A stretch of 64,000 bases of DNA from Jaapia argillacea MUCL 33604. Taxonomy: Eukaryota; Basidiomycota; Agaricomycetes; Jaapiales; Jaapiaceae. The notes beneath the pieces are model-generated. The model did no database searches. It was not told the DNA's origin and worked only from the letters and a program-made list of their open reading frames with translations. Position numbers and translations under genes: made by a program. The stretch is from positions 293,567 through 357,566 of the forward strand of contig KL197725.1 in assembly GCA_000697665.1 (NCBI GenBank), written 5' to 3'. The number at the start of each line of letters is the position of its first letter. Position 1 is the stretch's first letter. Shown in pieces: positions 1-12,642 of the stretch.

Positions 1-1373
1 ATTCAGGACATGGAGGGCAGACGAGAGATTTGGATGGGGATGAAGCGTATGGTTATGATGATGGTAGGTGCAACTTTCTCTTCTCGTCCTCTTTATTCGT
101 CTACGCATAGGCTGAAGAAGTTTGTAGTGATATACCCAGTTGACTCGGATGTGAACGGTTTCATAACTGATGATGTACGTTGCTTTTCTCCTCTTTTCGT
201 GATTTGATTCGGGTTTGTGAAATATTTTGTGTCAATGTGCGTAGGAACTCAACACTTTACTCGTACGTTCCGTCAGGCTATCATTGCGGGGGAACTCGAG
301 CCTCATGGAACGACGTTTTGGAGTACAGGTTAGACCTTTACCTGCGGGGTGTCGACTTACTGTACGTTGCAATCTTTCACCTCTCTTTTCGGTGCCCTCC
401 ATAAAGCTGATATGGTCTCTACGCACTGGCTTTGATAGGCGCTTTTCGATGTAAGTTTACCCAATAACCGCGATCCTCGACGATGGAGGCTAATTGTAGG
501 ACTCTTATCAAAAAGTCTTGTCATTCCGGCTCCGTACTCGGTACGAAATACTTGTATGCCTCACGGTTCGGCTCGTTTTGACGACGCTTTTGCTTGTAGA
601 TTTGGTTTTCGGTGTACGTGACCTCCGTACTTTCTCGCTTCGAGACTGAGAGTTGGTTTGGTTGTGGTTGTGGTTAGTATGATGCCAATGGTAAACCAAC
701 TGGGAGTTTGGTTAGCGATAAGTTCCGGGCGTTGAAGTCGTCTGCTGGTGAAGTGGTACGTCGATGTCACTCGTTATGGCTCTTGGGGCTTCCTTTGTTT
801 TGCTTTGGGTGGATATTTTGGGCTTGACACGATACTAATCCTTGTTGATGTATCTAGGTCTGTTGGAGCGGGAGTAAAGACACTGGGACGAGCGCCGATA
901 CCGTCGAAGGAGGAGTGGCTGTAGGTGCTATGAGCTTTGTATGTGTATATACGTTCTTCGTCGCTCATCCTCGGTGTCCATTTCTTCTTCTGAGGTTTGA
1001 GGACATGAACGGAATGCTGATAAATCTTCTCCGTAGATGTTCATGAAGCAACTCAGTTTGTGGCACTTTTCTCGACTTGTTACAGGATGCTGATTGATGC
1101 ACGGGTTGACCTTAGCTCAACAACCGAACATATCGTACGCTCAGTTGCTTCAAACTGTCGGGTGAGTTCCACTTCCTCTCCGAGAAAGACCTACTCGATC
1201 TAATGAGGTTCTAACATCGTGTCAGGCGGACTTTGAGGAAGCAGTATAGTCAACAACCACAGATATCGACTTCTCAACGAATGGTCAGTATCAAGTTTCG
1301 TGGAGTCTGTTCATGGTGTGATCGCTTACTCTCTGTGTGAATTTAGGACTTGAACGCTCCGTTCAAGATTTGA
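1..1373 (+). CDS. Metacaspase, tandem copy 1 (5' end outside window)
   Basis: Caspase-fold cysteine protease (metacaspase, peptidase family C14; family knowledge: cleaves after Arg/Lys, Ca-dependent). The window opens inside the exon with the catalytic His motif SGHGGQ. Successive short exons then read YPVDSDVNGFITDD, the loop RPLPAGCRLT, a 12-nt exon coding ALFD (439-450), and SCHSG with the catalytic Cys (from 516). The C-terminal half reads FRALKSSAGEV, GTSADTVEGG, GAMSF, PNISYAQLL and LRKQYSQQPQIS, ending DLNAPFKI-stop at 1373. At least ten introns. An apparent stop near 1,090 lies inside an intron that begins GTTTGT; removing it gives FMKQLTQQPNISY, as in copy 3. The part present looks intact. 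The prodomain and first p20 exons lie beyond the left edge. Confidence 0.85.
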
Positions 1374-1855
1374 TCTTATGTATGATGCTTCTTAGTGGGA
1401 AGAAGAGTCGATGATTTATTAGGGACTTTCTATCATTATTATCTTGTGATTCGTTCCATCGTGTCATTTCCCCGTCAAGTATCTGTGAATGAGGAGGCCT
1501 CAGCTTCTATCTTTTCCTTTGCCTTGTCAACTCGAATATCGTCCTCCATCTTCCTCGATGCCCAGGCGTGGGACTCTGACGTCACATCGCCCGCTTCTCC
1601 TCAACCATTGGAGTTGCTCATCTGGTCGTCGCGGCGTTGGGCTTCGTATCAGCTTCTGTGCCTTGTCAGTGTATGTCCAGATTCCTCCTGTGCTCTGGTT
1701 CTTGTACTGGCTCAGAATTTCAGCCTTTGTCTACTTATCTGTGCATTGGAACTGCTGGTACTGGGAAGGAATAGCTCTCGAGCTCGGTCCTCGAATACGA
1801 AGTTCGCAGGGAGTAGGCGATAATCAGCAGTGAATAGTGTGAGGAGGTCAGAAGG
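1374..1855. other. Intergenic spacer shared with the next copy
   Basis: No gene is supported here. The first 350-400 bases closely match the sequence after copy 2 (from 4760), including a shared run around GATGATTTATTAGGGACTTT. The tandem duplication therefore extends past the stop codons. Confidence 0.6.
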
Positions 1856-4759
1856 ATGTTGTCAACTCGTCCGAGCCACCTGAGCTTTGATAGGGATAAT
1901 TTGGAGAGGGAACATCATTGGGCGTTAAGAGGGGAATCGCCATATCCCAGGTGAGTCCCTGCGTTCCCGGTCAATTGTGTGTGGACTTGGGTTGATGGAA
2001 GAAGGGGTTAGGTTTTATCACGTTTCGTGAGTCCTTTACTGCCTGTGATGGAGTTGGACTGATGGGGTGGTGATAAAGACATTCGAACCGATCGTCGTTA
2101 TATATTCCACCGGAGATTGCGCAGTTGGTTGGATCGCCGGAACCTTACACTCATCATTATGTTCCAGCTTCACCTGAACCGATCCTGCATCACCCTCTTC
2201 CTATACATGAACCGAGTGGGCAGGAGCAGGGTGGGGTACCCTTCCCGAGGTTCAGTCATGCTACCCAACATGATCCTGGCGAGGAAGGGCCCCAGCAGCA
2301 GCAAAGGTCCAGAGAGGTTTCGGATGCTCGTTCACGAGTGAATTCCAGGGGTTTGAAATTGTCGAAACCCCATCCACCACCTGTACAAACGCATCATGTA
2401 CTTTCACATTCGCAACCACATTATCAGCCTGCGACACATCATCCCCCACCTGCACCACATTACCCGCCGCCTGCACCCATCAGACGAGTCGACTCCCGAC
2501 CTCCCCAACCCCAACCTCAATCGCGTCCTAATGCTTATACTCGGCCTCCTTTGACTAGTTTGGGAGGAGTGAGAAAATCGCTATGTGTATGTCGGTTTCG
2601 TCTCCTCGTTTTGATTATAGCTGATGTTGGTGGTGGTTTTGTGGGGAGTAGATTGGGATTAACTATACCGGACAACCGGACGAATTGGTGCGTCTGCTCG
2701 TTATATGATTTGGTGGGATGGAGTTGATTAATGATGTTTGACGTGGTAGAATGGATGTGTGAATGATGCGAGGAATGTTGATCAATTCCTACGGGGTGCG
2801 TGTTTTTTACTCTCAACTTTATGTTCATGATTTCCATATCGCCGCCCTTTATCGTGGGTTGAACCTCTCGAGTTACTTTCCATCCTTCTCCTTATTCTTT
2901 CTACTACCTCCTCACTTCATGACTCCACGTTTCATGCTCTCCATCCTTCACTAATGTTCAGTTTACATTACACTTTTCATCTAACATCGTTTCATTATCA
3001 CTCATCCTTTCCAACTCCGTTCTCAACGCATCCAAACCCTTCTTTTTCATCGCCTTGTATAGAGAGATATGGCTTCGACCACTCCCATATGGTTCTCCTC
3101 GTAGACGAATCCCGGAATCCTAGAGAGATACCTACGAAACAGAATATGTTGGATGCAATGAAGTGGTTGGTTAGTGATGCAAAGTGGGGTGATTCATTGT
3201 TTATACATTGTGTGTGGTTTGATTTCCCTTTTGTTGTTTCCGATCCTCGGCGACTCATTCCTCGTTTTCTCCGTTTTAATCACTCGCTCCGTGCGATTAA
3301 TGCTGATATTTTCGGTTGACGGCTGATGTCTGGGTAGATTCAGGACACGGAGGGCAGACAAGAGATTCGGATGGGGATGAAGCGTATGGTTATGATGGTG
3401 GTAGGTGTTAATTGTTCTTCTCGTCCTCTTTATTCGTCTGCGCATGGGCTGAAGAGGTTTGGTAGTGATATACCCAGTTGACTCGGATGTGAATGGGTTC
3501 ATACCTGATGATGTACGTTGCTTTTCTTTTCTTTTCGTGATTTGACTCGAGGTTTGTTTAATATTTTGCTTGAATGTGGGTAGGAACTCAACACTATACT
3601 CGTACGTTTTGTCAGGCTATCACTGTGGGGGGACTTGAGTCTCATGGGACGGCGTTTTGGAGTCTAGGTTAGACCGTTACCTGCGGGGTGTCGACTGACT
3701 GTGCGTTGTACATCTTTCACCTCTCTTTGGTGCCCTCCATAAAGCTGATATGGTCGTCTACGTACTCGTTTTGATAGGCGCTTTTCGATGTAAGTTCACC
3801 CCTTTCCACGATACGCGACGACCTGGCTAACCGAGGAACCTGGATCGAAAGTCTTGTCATTCTGGCTCCATACTCGGTAAGAAATCATCACAGGCGCCGG
3901 TGTTTCGTTCGGTTTGGTGACCTTTTTGCTTGTAGATTTGGTTTTCGGAGTATGTGGCTTCCGTCCTTTCTCATTTCGAGACTGAGAACGGGTTTTGGTT
4001 GCGATTAGTATGATGCCGATGGCAGACCCACTGGGAGTTTTGTTAGTGATAAGTTCCGGGCGTTGAAGTCGTCTGCTGCAGAAGTGGTACGTCGATGTCA
4101 TTCGTTATGGTTCTTGGTCTGCGACCTGGGGCTTGCTTTTGTGTCCATGATAGGAGAGTAATCGTTTCCGTCCTCGTTATCAACAAATTTGGGTGGATGT
4201 TTGGGGCTTGATGCGAAACTAACTCTTTACCATATATCTAGGTTTGTTGGAGCGGGAGTAAAGACACTGGGACGAGCGCCGATACAGTGGAAGGAGGAGT
4301 GGCTGTAGGAGCAATGAGCTTTGTATGTGTATATACCTTCTTCGTCTCTCATTCTTCGTATCCATTTCTTCTTTCGAGGCTTGGGGACATGAACGGAATG
4401 CTGATAAATCTTCTTGGCAGATGTTCATGAAGCAACTCAGTTTGTGGCACTTTTTCAACTGGTTACGGGATGCTGATTGGTGAACGGGTTGACCTTAGCT
4501 CAACGACCGAACATATCATATGCTCAGTTGCTTCAAACTGTCGGGTGAGTTCCACTTCCTCCCTGAGAAAGACCTACTCGATCTAATGAGGTTTTAATAT
4601 CGCGTCAGGCGGACTTTGAGGAAGCAGTATAATCAACAACCGCAGATATCGACTTCTCAAAGGATGGTGAGTCTTAAATTTTGTGTAGGTCTGTTCATGC
4701 TGTGGTTGCTTACTCTCTGGGCGTGAATATAGGACTTGAACGCTCCGTTCAAGATCTGA
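1856..4759 (+). CDS. Metacaspase, tandem copy 2 (complete)
   Basis: Type I metacaspase. The probable start at 1856 gives a first exon beginning MLSTRPSHLSFDRD, joined across a longer intron (about 1951-2078) to a Gln/Pro/His-rich prodomain that ends GVRKSLC. The p20 exons follow: IGINYTGQPDELVRL, CVNDARNVDQFLR, then YGFDHSHMVLL through SDAKWGDSLFIH. The catalytic His is in SGHGGQ (from about 3340). The chain continues through YPVDSDVNG, a 12-nt ALFD exon (3778-3789) and SCHSGSIL with the catalytic Cys (about 3856). The C-terminal half (FRALKSSAAEV, GTSADTVEGG, FMKQLTQRPNISY, LRKQY, QPQISTSQ) ends DLNAPFKI-stop at 4759. About 14 exons, all phases consistent. Very similar to copy 1, so a recent tandem duplicate. 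The exact start is the least certain part. Confidence 0.85.
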
Positions 4760-5745
4760 TTTTACGATCTTTCTTAGGGGAAAAAAGAGCCGATGATTTA
4801 TTAGGGACTTTCTATCATTATTATCTTGTGATTCGTTCCATCGTGGCACTTTCCCATTAAGTATCTGTGAATGAGGAGACCTCAACCTATGTCTTTTCCT
4901 TCACCTCGTAACCTCCGTCTTCCTCGATGCCCAGGCGTGTGACTACTGTCACCTCGCATCGATCGCATCATCGGCTTCTCCTCAACTGTTGGAGTTGCTC
5001 ATCTCGTCGTCGTGTTGGGCATCGTATCAACTTCTGTCTAGCTTGTCAATATGAACACGATCGAGTCTCGCTGCTTCTCTACTTTGGTCATGCTTCTTGC
5101 GGTGACAGCTTCAAGTGCCGGCTTCGTGGGGAATAACCTGGATAGTTCGTGTTTATCTGCGGCGAGGTTTTGGCGGGTTCCAAGTTGCAAGGTCTTTAGG
5201 GACAGAGACCTCCATGGTTGAAGGGAATCCACGACTCCGATGACCTGTCGTCTGCTTTCCCTGCAAACTGAGTTTCGACAATATGAATGACGATCTATAA
5301 ATGGAACAGCTGCCACGATGACAGTCACTCACCGAGAAATTCGCCTCCCTGTACAGCTCTCCCTCTCCCCTTTCCGTCGTGGTTGCGGTCGACCCTTGTT
5401 GGTATCTGGTGAGTTCGCTTTGATTCGCGACGTCTCTGTGTATGTCGAATTGGGTTAATGTGTTCATAAATTGTCAAATCGATAGCTGTTTGGTACCTCA
5501 CCTGAGAGCGCCCATTTTGCGATTCGGTGCGCTCAACCGGCTTATTTGCATTTCCTACAACCTCCGCAGTGACCGGTACTGATAGAATTCCTCTAGCTCC
5601 GCTCTTGGGGATCAGAATAGCCTCCTTTCTCAGTTCTCCTATCCGAATCAACACAGTTTTCGCATTGAGAGACCAAAGAGCCACCCTGGAAACCAGGACA
5701 ACTCCCTGAGCTGCTCACGCGAATAATTTCCGCCAGCACTCTCCA
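4760..5745. other. Spacer between metacaspase copies 2 and 3
   Basis: The first 300 bases repeat the downstream flank of copy 1. The rest (about 5060-5745) has no coding region I can support. It presumably holds the promoter and perhaps the first exon of copy 3. Confidence 0.45.
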
Positions 5746-5749
5746 CTTG

Positions 5750-8047
5750 TACAAGTATATGTGTAAGTACTATCGCAGACCGCAACCTCACCATCCCCCT
5801 CACCAGCCTTATGTTGCATACCAGCTCATTACTACCCCCCGCCCACACCCCACTATCCTGCACCAGCCCAAGGGTACCGTGCCCCTCGAACTCAGCCAGG
5901 CCGTGCAGTTCAGCCTCAACAGCCAACAAGGCCTCCACCTCCGCATATCTCAAGTTCTGGTGGGGCGAGGAAGTCTCTATGTGTACGTCAAGGATTTCGC
6001 GAAACTCATCCGGCATGGTTCTGAATAATTACGGGATATCGTAGATTGGGATCAATTACAAGGGCCAACAAGATGAACTGGTCCGTCTCCGCTTCCCGCT
6101 TCCTCGCCGTTGTTGATGGGATGAGGCTGACGGCTTTTATCCTTATTCTTGATCGGATTAGGAAGGGTGTGTGAATGATGCGAAGGATGTTGACGATTTT
6201 CTGAGAAGTGGGTCCTTTTATGATTGCCTTGCGTCTCTCGGTTTATACCTACTCACTTCCGTCATCTATCGTATGTCTAATTCCATCCCCTTCTCCCCCT
6301 TGTTTTCCCTTGCACGTCCTCCCTCTGCAACCTTTCTGCTCTACCTTCTACTCTCCCCATAGCCCATTGGGGTTTCGATCGCTCCCAAATGGTCCTCCTC
6401 ACAGATGACTCCCCAAACCCTAAAGAGCAACCTACGAAACATAATATGTTGGCGGCGATGCAGTGGCTGGTTAGGGATGCGAAGAGGGGGGATAGTTTAT
6501 TTATTCATTGTGAGTATTTTCGTTGTCCTACGGGTGGCCCTTCCTTTCTTCATACAGTTCCTCTCGTTCCATCCCTTCACTGGGCCCCGTTGTTCTCGCT
6601 GTTCCATTTTTCCTATGAGCTCGACACTGATGAGAATTGGTGATAGATTCCGGACACGGGGGTCAAAGTCGTGATCTCGACGGCGACGAAGTGTCTGGTT
6701 ATGATGATGGTACGCACCTTCATTTCCCTAACCTCCATGGGTGTGTTTTGGACGTGGGCTGAATATGTTTAATAGTCATATTTCCGGTGGACTCTGAAGT
6801 GAATGGTGATATTACCGATGATGTACGTTCTTGGGGCCTTCCCGAGCCTTCTTTTTATTATTGTCGATATTTACCGATTTATCATATCCTTAGGAACTCA
6901 ATGCCACACTTGTGCGTTCCCAAATATTACGTCATCTCAGCAAGAACATACGCCTAAACGTGGCGTTTGGAGACAGGCCAGACCTCTACCCGCTGGTTGT
7001 AGGCTTACTGTGGGTCTTGACCATCCACCTTCCATTACCCCCTCCATCACATCCACTCATCCATCTATTCATCTTGATAGGCGCTGTTCGATGTAAGTTG
7101 TTCCAGCCCCATGGACACCTGACGAAGAAGCCCAGAAAGTGATTTTTCAAAAGTCTTGCCATTCAGGCTCCATCCTGGGTACGCAACCGATGACTTTTCT
7201 CTGGGTGATTATCGTTGACAATATTCTGTCTTCTGCAGATTTAGATTATGGTGTAGGTATCATCTGCGCTCTCCTCTGGGACCGAGAGCGACTGAATGAA
7301 TTGGTTGTGACTGGTCGTGCTTGTGATTAGTATGACTCCCAAGCACGACCCAGTAGGAGTTACGTTACTGAAAAGTTCCGGGGACTGAAGGCGTCTGCTG
7401 GTGAAGTGGTAAGTGCCGTTCCATCTGTCATTGTGACTACCGGTTCGAAACGTGGCCCTTCGTTTTTGGTATTTCATTCCATTCTAAGAGAGTTTCAATT
7501 TATGAACGGTTCAAAGTTAAACTAACCTCCCTTTCGATTTATAGGTTTGTTGGAGTGGAAGTGTAGATAGTGGCACGAGCGCTGATACGGTCGAGGGAGG
7601 GGTAGCTGTTGGTGCTATGAGTTATGTATGTCTATTTCTCGTGACGTTCTCTCCACATTCTACGTCCTTCCCTTCCACCTGAGTTTGAAGAAATGAATTA
7701 AACGCTGACCGCCTATTTACAGACGTTCATACAACAACTTAGTTTGCATCATCTGTCTTCGCTTTGTTGGAGGATGCTGATGAAGTCGATCGATTTAGAA
7801 CAACAACCGAACATATCGTATGCGGAGTTACTTGAATCTGTCGGGTAAGTCCCTCCCCTATGCAAGATATCGTCCGGATCTAATCGCCGTTCCGGTTTAT
7901 TGTACCAGGGGAATCTTGAGGAAGCAGTTTAAGCAACAACCACAGATATCAACTTCGTTAAGGATGGTGAACGATGGACCTCCTCATTGACCTTCTGTAT
8001 TGCTTACGGGTTGTATATAGGATTTGAACAGACCGTTCACAATATGA
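5750..8047 (+). CDS. Metacaspase, tandem copy 3 (start uncertain)
   Basis: Diverged third member of the tandem array. The Pro/His/Gln-rich prodomain can be read in two overlapping frames (QPHHPPHQPYVAYQ and PTRPPPPHISSSGGARKSLC), so the N-terminus may use an intron there or be damaged; I could not decide. From SLC onward the chain is clean: IGINYKGQQDELVRL, GCVNDAKDVDDFLR, GFDRSQMVLLTDDSPNP, KRGDSLFIHY, SGHGGQSRDLDGDE (catalytic His), FPVDSEVNGDITDD, ELNATL, RPLPAGCRLT, a 12-nt ALFD exon (7081-7092), and SCHSGSIL (catalytic Cys, about 7153). The C-terminal half (FRGLKASAGEV, GTSADTVEGG, FIQQLKQQPNISYAELLESV, LRKQFKQQPQIS) ends DLNRPFTI-stop at 8047. About 14 exons. Introns differ clearly from copies 1 and 2, so this is an older duplicate. 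Confidence 0.82.
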
Positions 8048-8170
8048 TCACGTGTTTCACATCCTATCGGGCTTGGGCACTGGGCAAGTCAACACCAGTT
8101 GTATCAATCGATAAAATGCTCTGCGGGTTCACGCCCACTCACCAACGGATAGAACAACCCCCCAACTTCT

Positions 8171-9029
8171 TTGAGCCTGCAAAAATGTTGGATAGGAAGT
8201 GACATTAGCAACCGAAGGATCCTAGAAAAGGGTCAACTCACTGGCTGGACGAAACACGGATTCCGTCCAGCGTAGGGGCCGGTATAAGTAAATCACATCT
8301 TGCCTCAAAGGACACGTTGGCTCACCTTGGAGTTCGAGTCCCACCGTCGTCGCGCATAACCCTGCTAGTTGGAGCCATCTCTGTCGTCTTCAGTCCTTTG
8401 GTTCTGTCATCCTTCATCACATCCACGCAGCAGGGAACAGAAGTGCCGAGGATCTGTGAATCGGGCAGAACCACGGAGTGGCTTTGTCGCAGGGACGGTG
8501 ACAGATGTGAACCAATATCAAGAACCATCTCCATCTCTTAACGAGACCCGTCCGTCTGTGCGGCCTTCATCATATCACCCCGCACCATACTCATTTGAGC
8601 ATGGGGTCAACGAATCCGGTACCCAGGGAAAGCTTCGTCGCATCATCAAATGACACGGAGACGGGAGTGAACCACCGCGAAACAACCTGCGCCTGTCACA
8701 AGGTTGTCCTTCTGAGATCATCCTTCATCACATTGTCCCCCCTACATACGGCCGGGTCAGTGGTACGCATGCGGGTCCGTTGTGAAACCAGAAGTCTCGA
8801 GATGGGCCTTGTCGCCGATAACCGGAGGGTTCGTGCGCGCTGACAGGTGCAAGCTGGCGAGGCGAAGAGTGAAGCAGGGTATGAGAGCCGCTCACAATTT
8901 TGGTCAGACTTTTGTACCTAAGATATCGTCTAGATTTCATGTGATTCGGCGGAGGCGGAAACCTGAAGCCGACGTCTACTTTCAGTCCTCCACACCTTCA
9001 TAACAGTCCATTTCCGAACGAAGACGGGC
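8171..9029. repeat. Dispersed repeat, left copy (about 860 bp)
   Basis: This segment recurs in the same orientation at 13153-14020. The copies are alignable almost end to end, roughly 80-90% by eye. No long conserved reading frame is shared, so the repeat is probably non-coding. Near its left end are a short hairpin (CTGGACG with CGTCCAG, about 8242-8270) and a sequence fitting a Pol III B box, GTTCGAGTCC, at 8332. A tRNA-derived SINE or another non-autonomous element is possible but unproven. I saw no clear target-site duplication. Confidence 0.7.
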
Positions 9030-9314
9030 GGTTACAACTTGAGATACCAGGCTGCATTGGCTTCGAAGAAGTAGCATGAAGAACATGAGAAACAAGTGAG
9101 GTGGTTACCAGCAGTAGCTGGCACCGTCAAGATATTGTGGACAAGAATTAGGATGCAATCGATGTACAGGCGCGGTAGGGTGGTCGTCCAATATTGTGAC
9201 GCAACTGTACTTGGTAATCATCTTATAATATTTCCGGATCCATTTGGTCAAACACAAGCTCTTTCACTAGCACGTTCCCTTACAAAGTTACAACTCGCGA
9301 TAAACACTCGACCA

Positions 9315-12300
9315 ATGCCATTTTCTGAACCAAACCTCATTGAAACCTTCGCATTGTATGCCGAAGCACTCAAGGCAACCAACACAAGGCTTCGACAAGA
9401 TAGACGAAGTGCGAAGATTGCTCTGTCTTCCCTGGAGCAACACAACGAAGACCTGCGGCACGACCTCCGGACCATTGGGACCGAGAACTATAATCTAGGG
9501 ATGGAACAGCATACTCTACAGCAGGCTTTCGACGCTCTTCAAGCCGAAGCAAAAACTCTGATAAGTGAAAATGTCGTTATGCATCAGGAGAAGCTTGACC
9601 TGTCCCAAGCTTTGCTCGCTCTGACCGACGAGAACAACACGCTGAAAAAGAGTGGAACATCTCATGAGGAAGAGGTCAACGGGAACAAGAAATATTCAGG
9701 TGACGCAGTCGCAGACCAATGTCGCAGCGCCCAATGAACTGCGTCCCAGCTCCTCTCCCAGTGTCATAGTTCCTCCTCTGGCTCAACCCCTACCTCGAAC
9801 CACCACTGCCACTGCCACTGCCACCGTTACCTCTGTTCCCTCATCTCAACTCCATCTTGCATCACGTCCCAGGACTCGGTCGCAAGCTGCCATGTCCAAG
9901 GGCTCAGCTATCCCCACCAACTCATCCCTCGTCCATCCCCCAAAACCACAACACAAAACTCGTTCTGGGCCCAATTTGCTGGCTTCCCTGCCCAAGGAAT
10001 CAACCGTAGCTTTCACTCGCAGCTCAAAACGTCAACGATCTGTCCCGGATGGGTATCCAGGCGGGAGCCGACTTCAGACTATCAACACCTCCACAGTTTC
10101 TCCGTCTGGCCCAACTTCCCTTGTACCATCAAGCAGGCTACCTGTTGCTGGACTTTCTCAACTGGGCTCAACCCAACCAGATTGGCATTCTTTCCAGTCT
10201 CCTTCTCGCAACACCACCGTCACTCCAACTACAAATGATACAACTACTCCTCAGCGTCTGGATGAGAAATCCAGACCACCCACTCGTTCTACATCTGCTA
10301 TCCCCATACCTACGGCTAATGTGTCTGCTATGCTCCCTGGTTCTCCACACAAACGGCAGAGAGCTGTGTATCATAACAGGTCGGACTCCGAGCCAACACG
10401 TCTGCAACTCCCTACTTCTATGAGATCCCAATACCCCGGCTCCTCTCTTGTATCATCATTACAGGCTCCTCCGCGTGCTGCCGGTCGCTCCGCTCCATCG
10501 AGACCAAATACCTTTCCGGGTGGCATACATCCTGTTCCCGGGCCTTCCCAACCTCGACCCTCATCTTCTTTTGAATCTGGCGCCCTTCCCCCTTCAACAA
10601 CTACCTATACCATTCGCGCAAGTCCTCCTCGTCGTGTCGAATTTCAGGATCTCCCAGACTACATTGACAAAAACAAGCATATACCTCATCCTGGACCTTC
10701 CGATCTCATCCAGCCTTCCCAAGAACTATCAAGCGTCATTTCTCTTCCTACCACCACTCTCGTGCCTTCAGAAATCAACGCTCCTTCTCGTGCGGCCATT
10801 CTCGCTGCTGGATCATCCAGGCCACCCGGTCTACGACGACCAAGCCTTACTTCTTGCGCTGTCCCTTCTTCCTCCACACTTCTCCCTCCAGTTCCACCCA
10901 AGCCTCCCACCAATGCCGCACGTTCGACCCGTAGGAATTTCAATGATTTGTCGCTGGGTACAATCCATGAGGTTATAGATAATGGCTTAATCTACACGAA
11001 ACCAGTCCCTCGTGGAGTTTACGGAGAAACGAACCTGCCAGAGATTGATCAACCCCTTGCTATTCCATCAACAAGGACACCTCCGTCGCCCCGCGCCCCG
11101 CCCCCCTGGAGGGCGGAGTCGAGAGCGCCGGACGCTGGACCTGGACCACCCCAGCAACGCTCAATGGCTCCACGACCCACGCAGCATTCGAGAAATCGTT
11201 CTGATTCTTCGATTGATGTACCCCAACCTACGGCTTCTTCTCCCCCTCCCATTCGTCGGTCGAAACGCCCAAGATTTGTGCAAGAGGAAGATCCGGAACA
11301 TAAACGGAAGCTGCTCAAGCCCGAGGCCTCCGCGCCTTCACAGCTGTCCAAGTCCTCTTTAACGATGTCTACCCAGACTCCTCTCGGCGCCGTTTTTCCC
11401 TCCGAAATGTTGGGCCCGAGATCCAGGTCCTCTGGCATGGCTTATGCTGTCGGGCCCTCTCAACCCCGCTCAGCGGATCCCGCCACAAATATCCTCAGAC
11501 CCCCACCCGGCGCTCCCACGACAACAAAGCCTTCTACCAAGGCCACAATTCCTCACCCTAGGCAACATCAGATGGTTACCGATGTCGCCCAGTATGCCGA
11601 TGGGGATACAGTGATCAAGTCCGATGGCATTCTACACTTCCCCCTCGATGAATCACCGAACCAAGAGGAGGAACGTCACCATCTCCAATCAATGATATAC
11701 CCCCCAGACACCAAGGTAAGAGCGAATGCATACCTGACTTCACTGAATCAGTAACCTATCACTGAAATGAACGTAGAAGAACGCCACTAGATCGTCGATG
11801 AAGGAAATATTGGAAGCGAGCTTGTCCACCCTGATCATCCCTGCCAACGACCCTGACCGCCTTGCGTGCCGTTCTGATGGCAACCTCCTTCCTCGAGCTT
11901 TTGGGCTTCAGGAACTCAATGCCGTCAACGCATTCATCCCCTTTCACAAATTGGATGACCCCGGCCACGATCAGAATGAGGGTGCCTCAGGACTGTTTTA
12001 TCCAGACCCCATATTTTGCGATTGGCTCCCATCTGCCCCCGGCAGACCTGGTTTCATCGTCTGTCCGTCATCTACCAGTCATGATCTTCACGCTCGCAGT
12101 GGGTGGGTTGTAGTGGTTCAACCCCAGGGTTGCGGGCCCGCAGCTTGGCTCTATGCCGGTTACTACAAGTTTTGTATGGCTCTGCGGTTGTCCACTGATC
12201 AGTTCAAAAGTCTTCATCGGCTGGTGAGTTGAGCTCGCCCTTGACGGCTCCATGTCACTTACAGTTTCTATAGCGCCAAGAAGCCCTCGCTGCGGAAGTG

Positions 12301-12642
12301 TTGGCCAGCGTCTCCAGAGAACATATCGCCTTGAAAGCTTGGATCGCTAAGAAAAAGGAAGAAGACGCCTTAGTGACGGATACAGGGTCTTGGGACTTTG
12401 TCCTTGGTGGATCCGCGCCATCTGTCACCTTATCAAAGCAAGATATTATCAAAGCATTTGAGAGGGGTGTTGCAGTGAGTTCTGCGATTCACTCAAAAAG
12501 CCGGTCTGCTCACTTTGACCGAAAACAGAAGGCTCATGGTTTGACCATGGTATGCCTGAACTATGATAACAACTTTCTCGATTTTCTCGTCCACGGAATG
12601 CAGACTGAACCTGTCCATCGCCAAGTCTTGTCTACTACATGA
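9315..12642 (+). CDS. Ser/Pro-rich protein with DUF6697-like C-terminal domain
   Basis: The probable start at 9315 gives MPFSEPNLIETFALYAEAL and about 110 residues of likely coiled coil (LEQHNEDLRHDL, LDLSQALLALTDENNTL). A short intron (about 9675-9714, not fully resolved) leads into some 650 residues rich in Ser, Pro, Thr and Arg, probably disordered. After introns near 11712-11778 and about 12225-12273 comes a compact domain: PGRPGFIVCPSS, AAWLYAGYYKF, STDQFKSLHRL, LSKQDIIKAFERGVA. A 54-nt intron (12475-12528) precedes the end, GLTMVCLNYDNNFLDFLV, stop 12642. The spacing of PG-x-PG, W-x-Y-x-G-x-Y and a final C-x-x-YD resembles the basidiomycete DUF6697 domain as I remember it. Molecular role unknown. 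Confidence 0.7.

Noticed and set aside
1071-4520. Stop codon and frame break in the C-terminal exon of metacaspase copies 1 and 2, suggesting pseudogenes
   Set aside because: A GT...AG intron of about 60 nt (starting GTTTGT, with a CTGAT branch-like site) removes the region in all three copies and gives FMKQLTQQPNISY-type sequence in frame.
8290-8345. Complete tRNA gene in the dispersed repeat
   Set aside because: Only the B-box-like sequence fits; no acceptor stem or anticodon arm can be folded around it.
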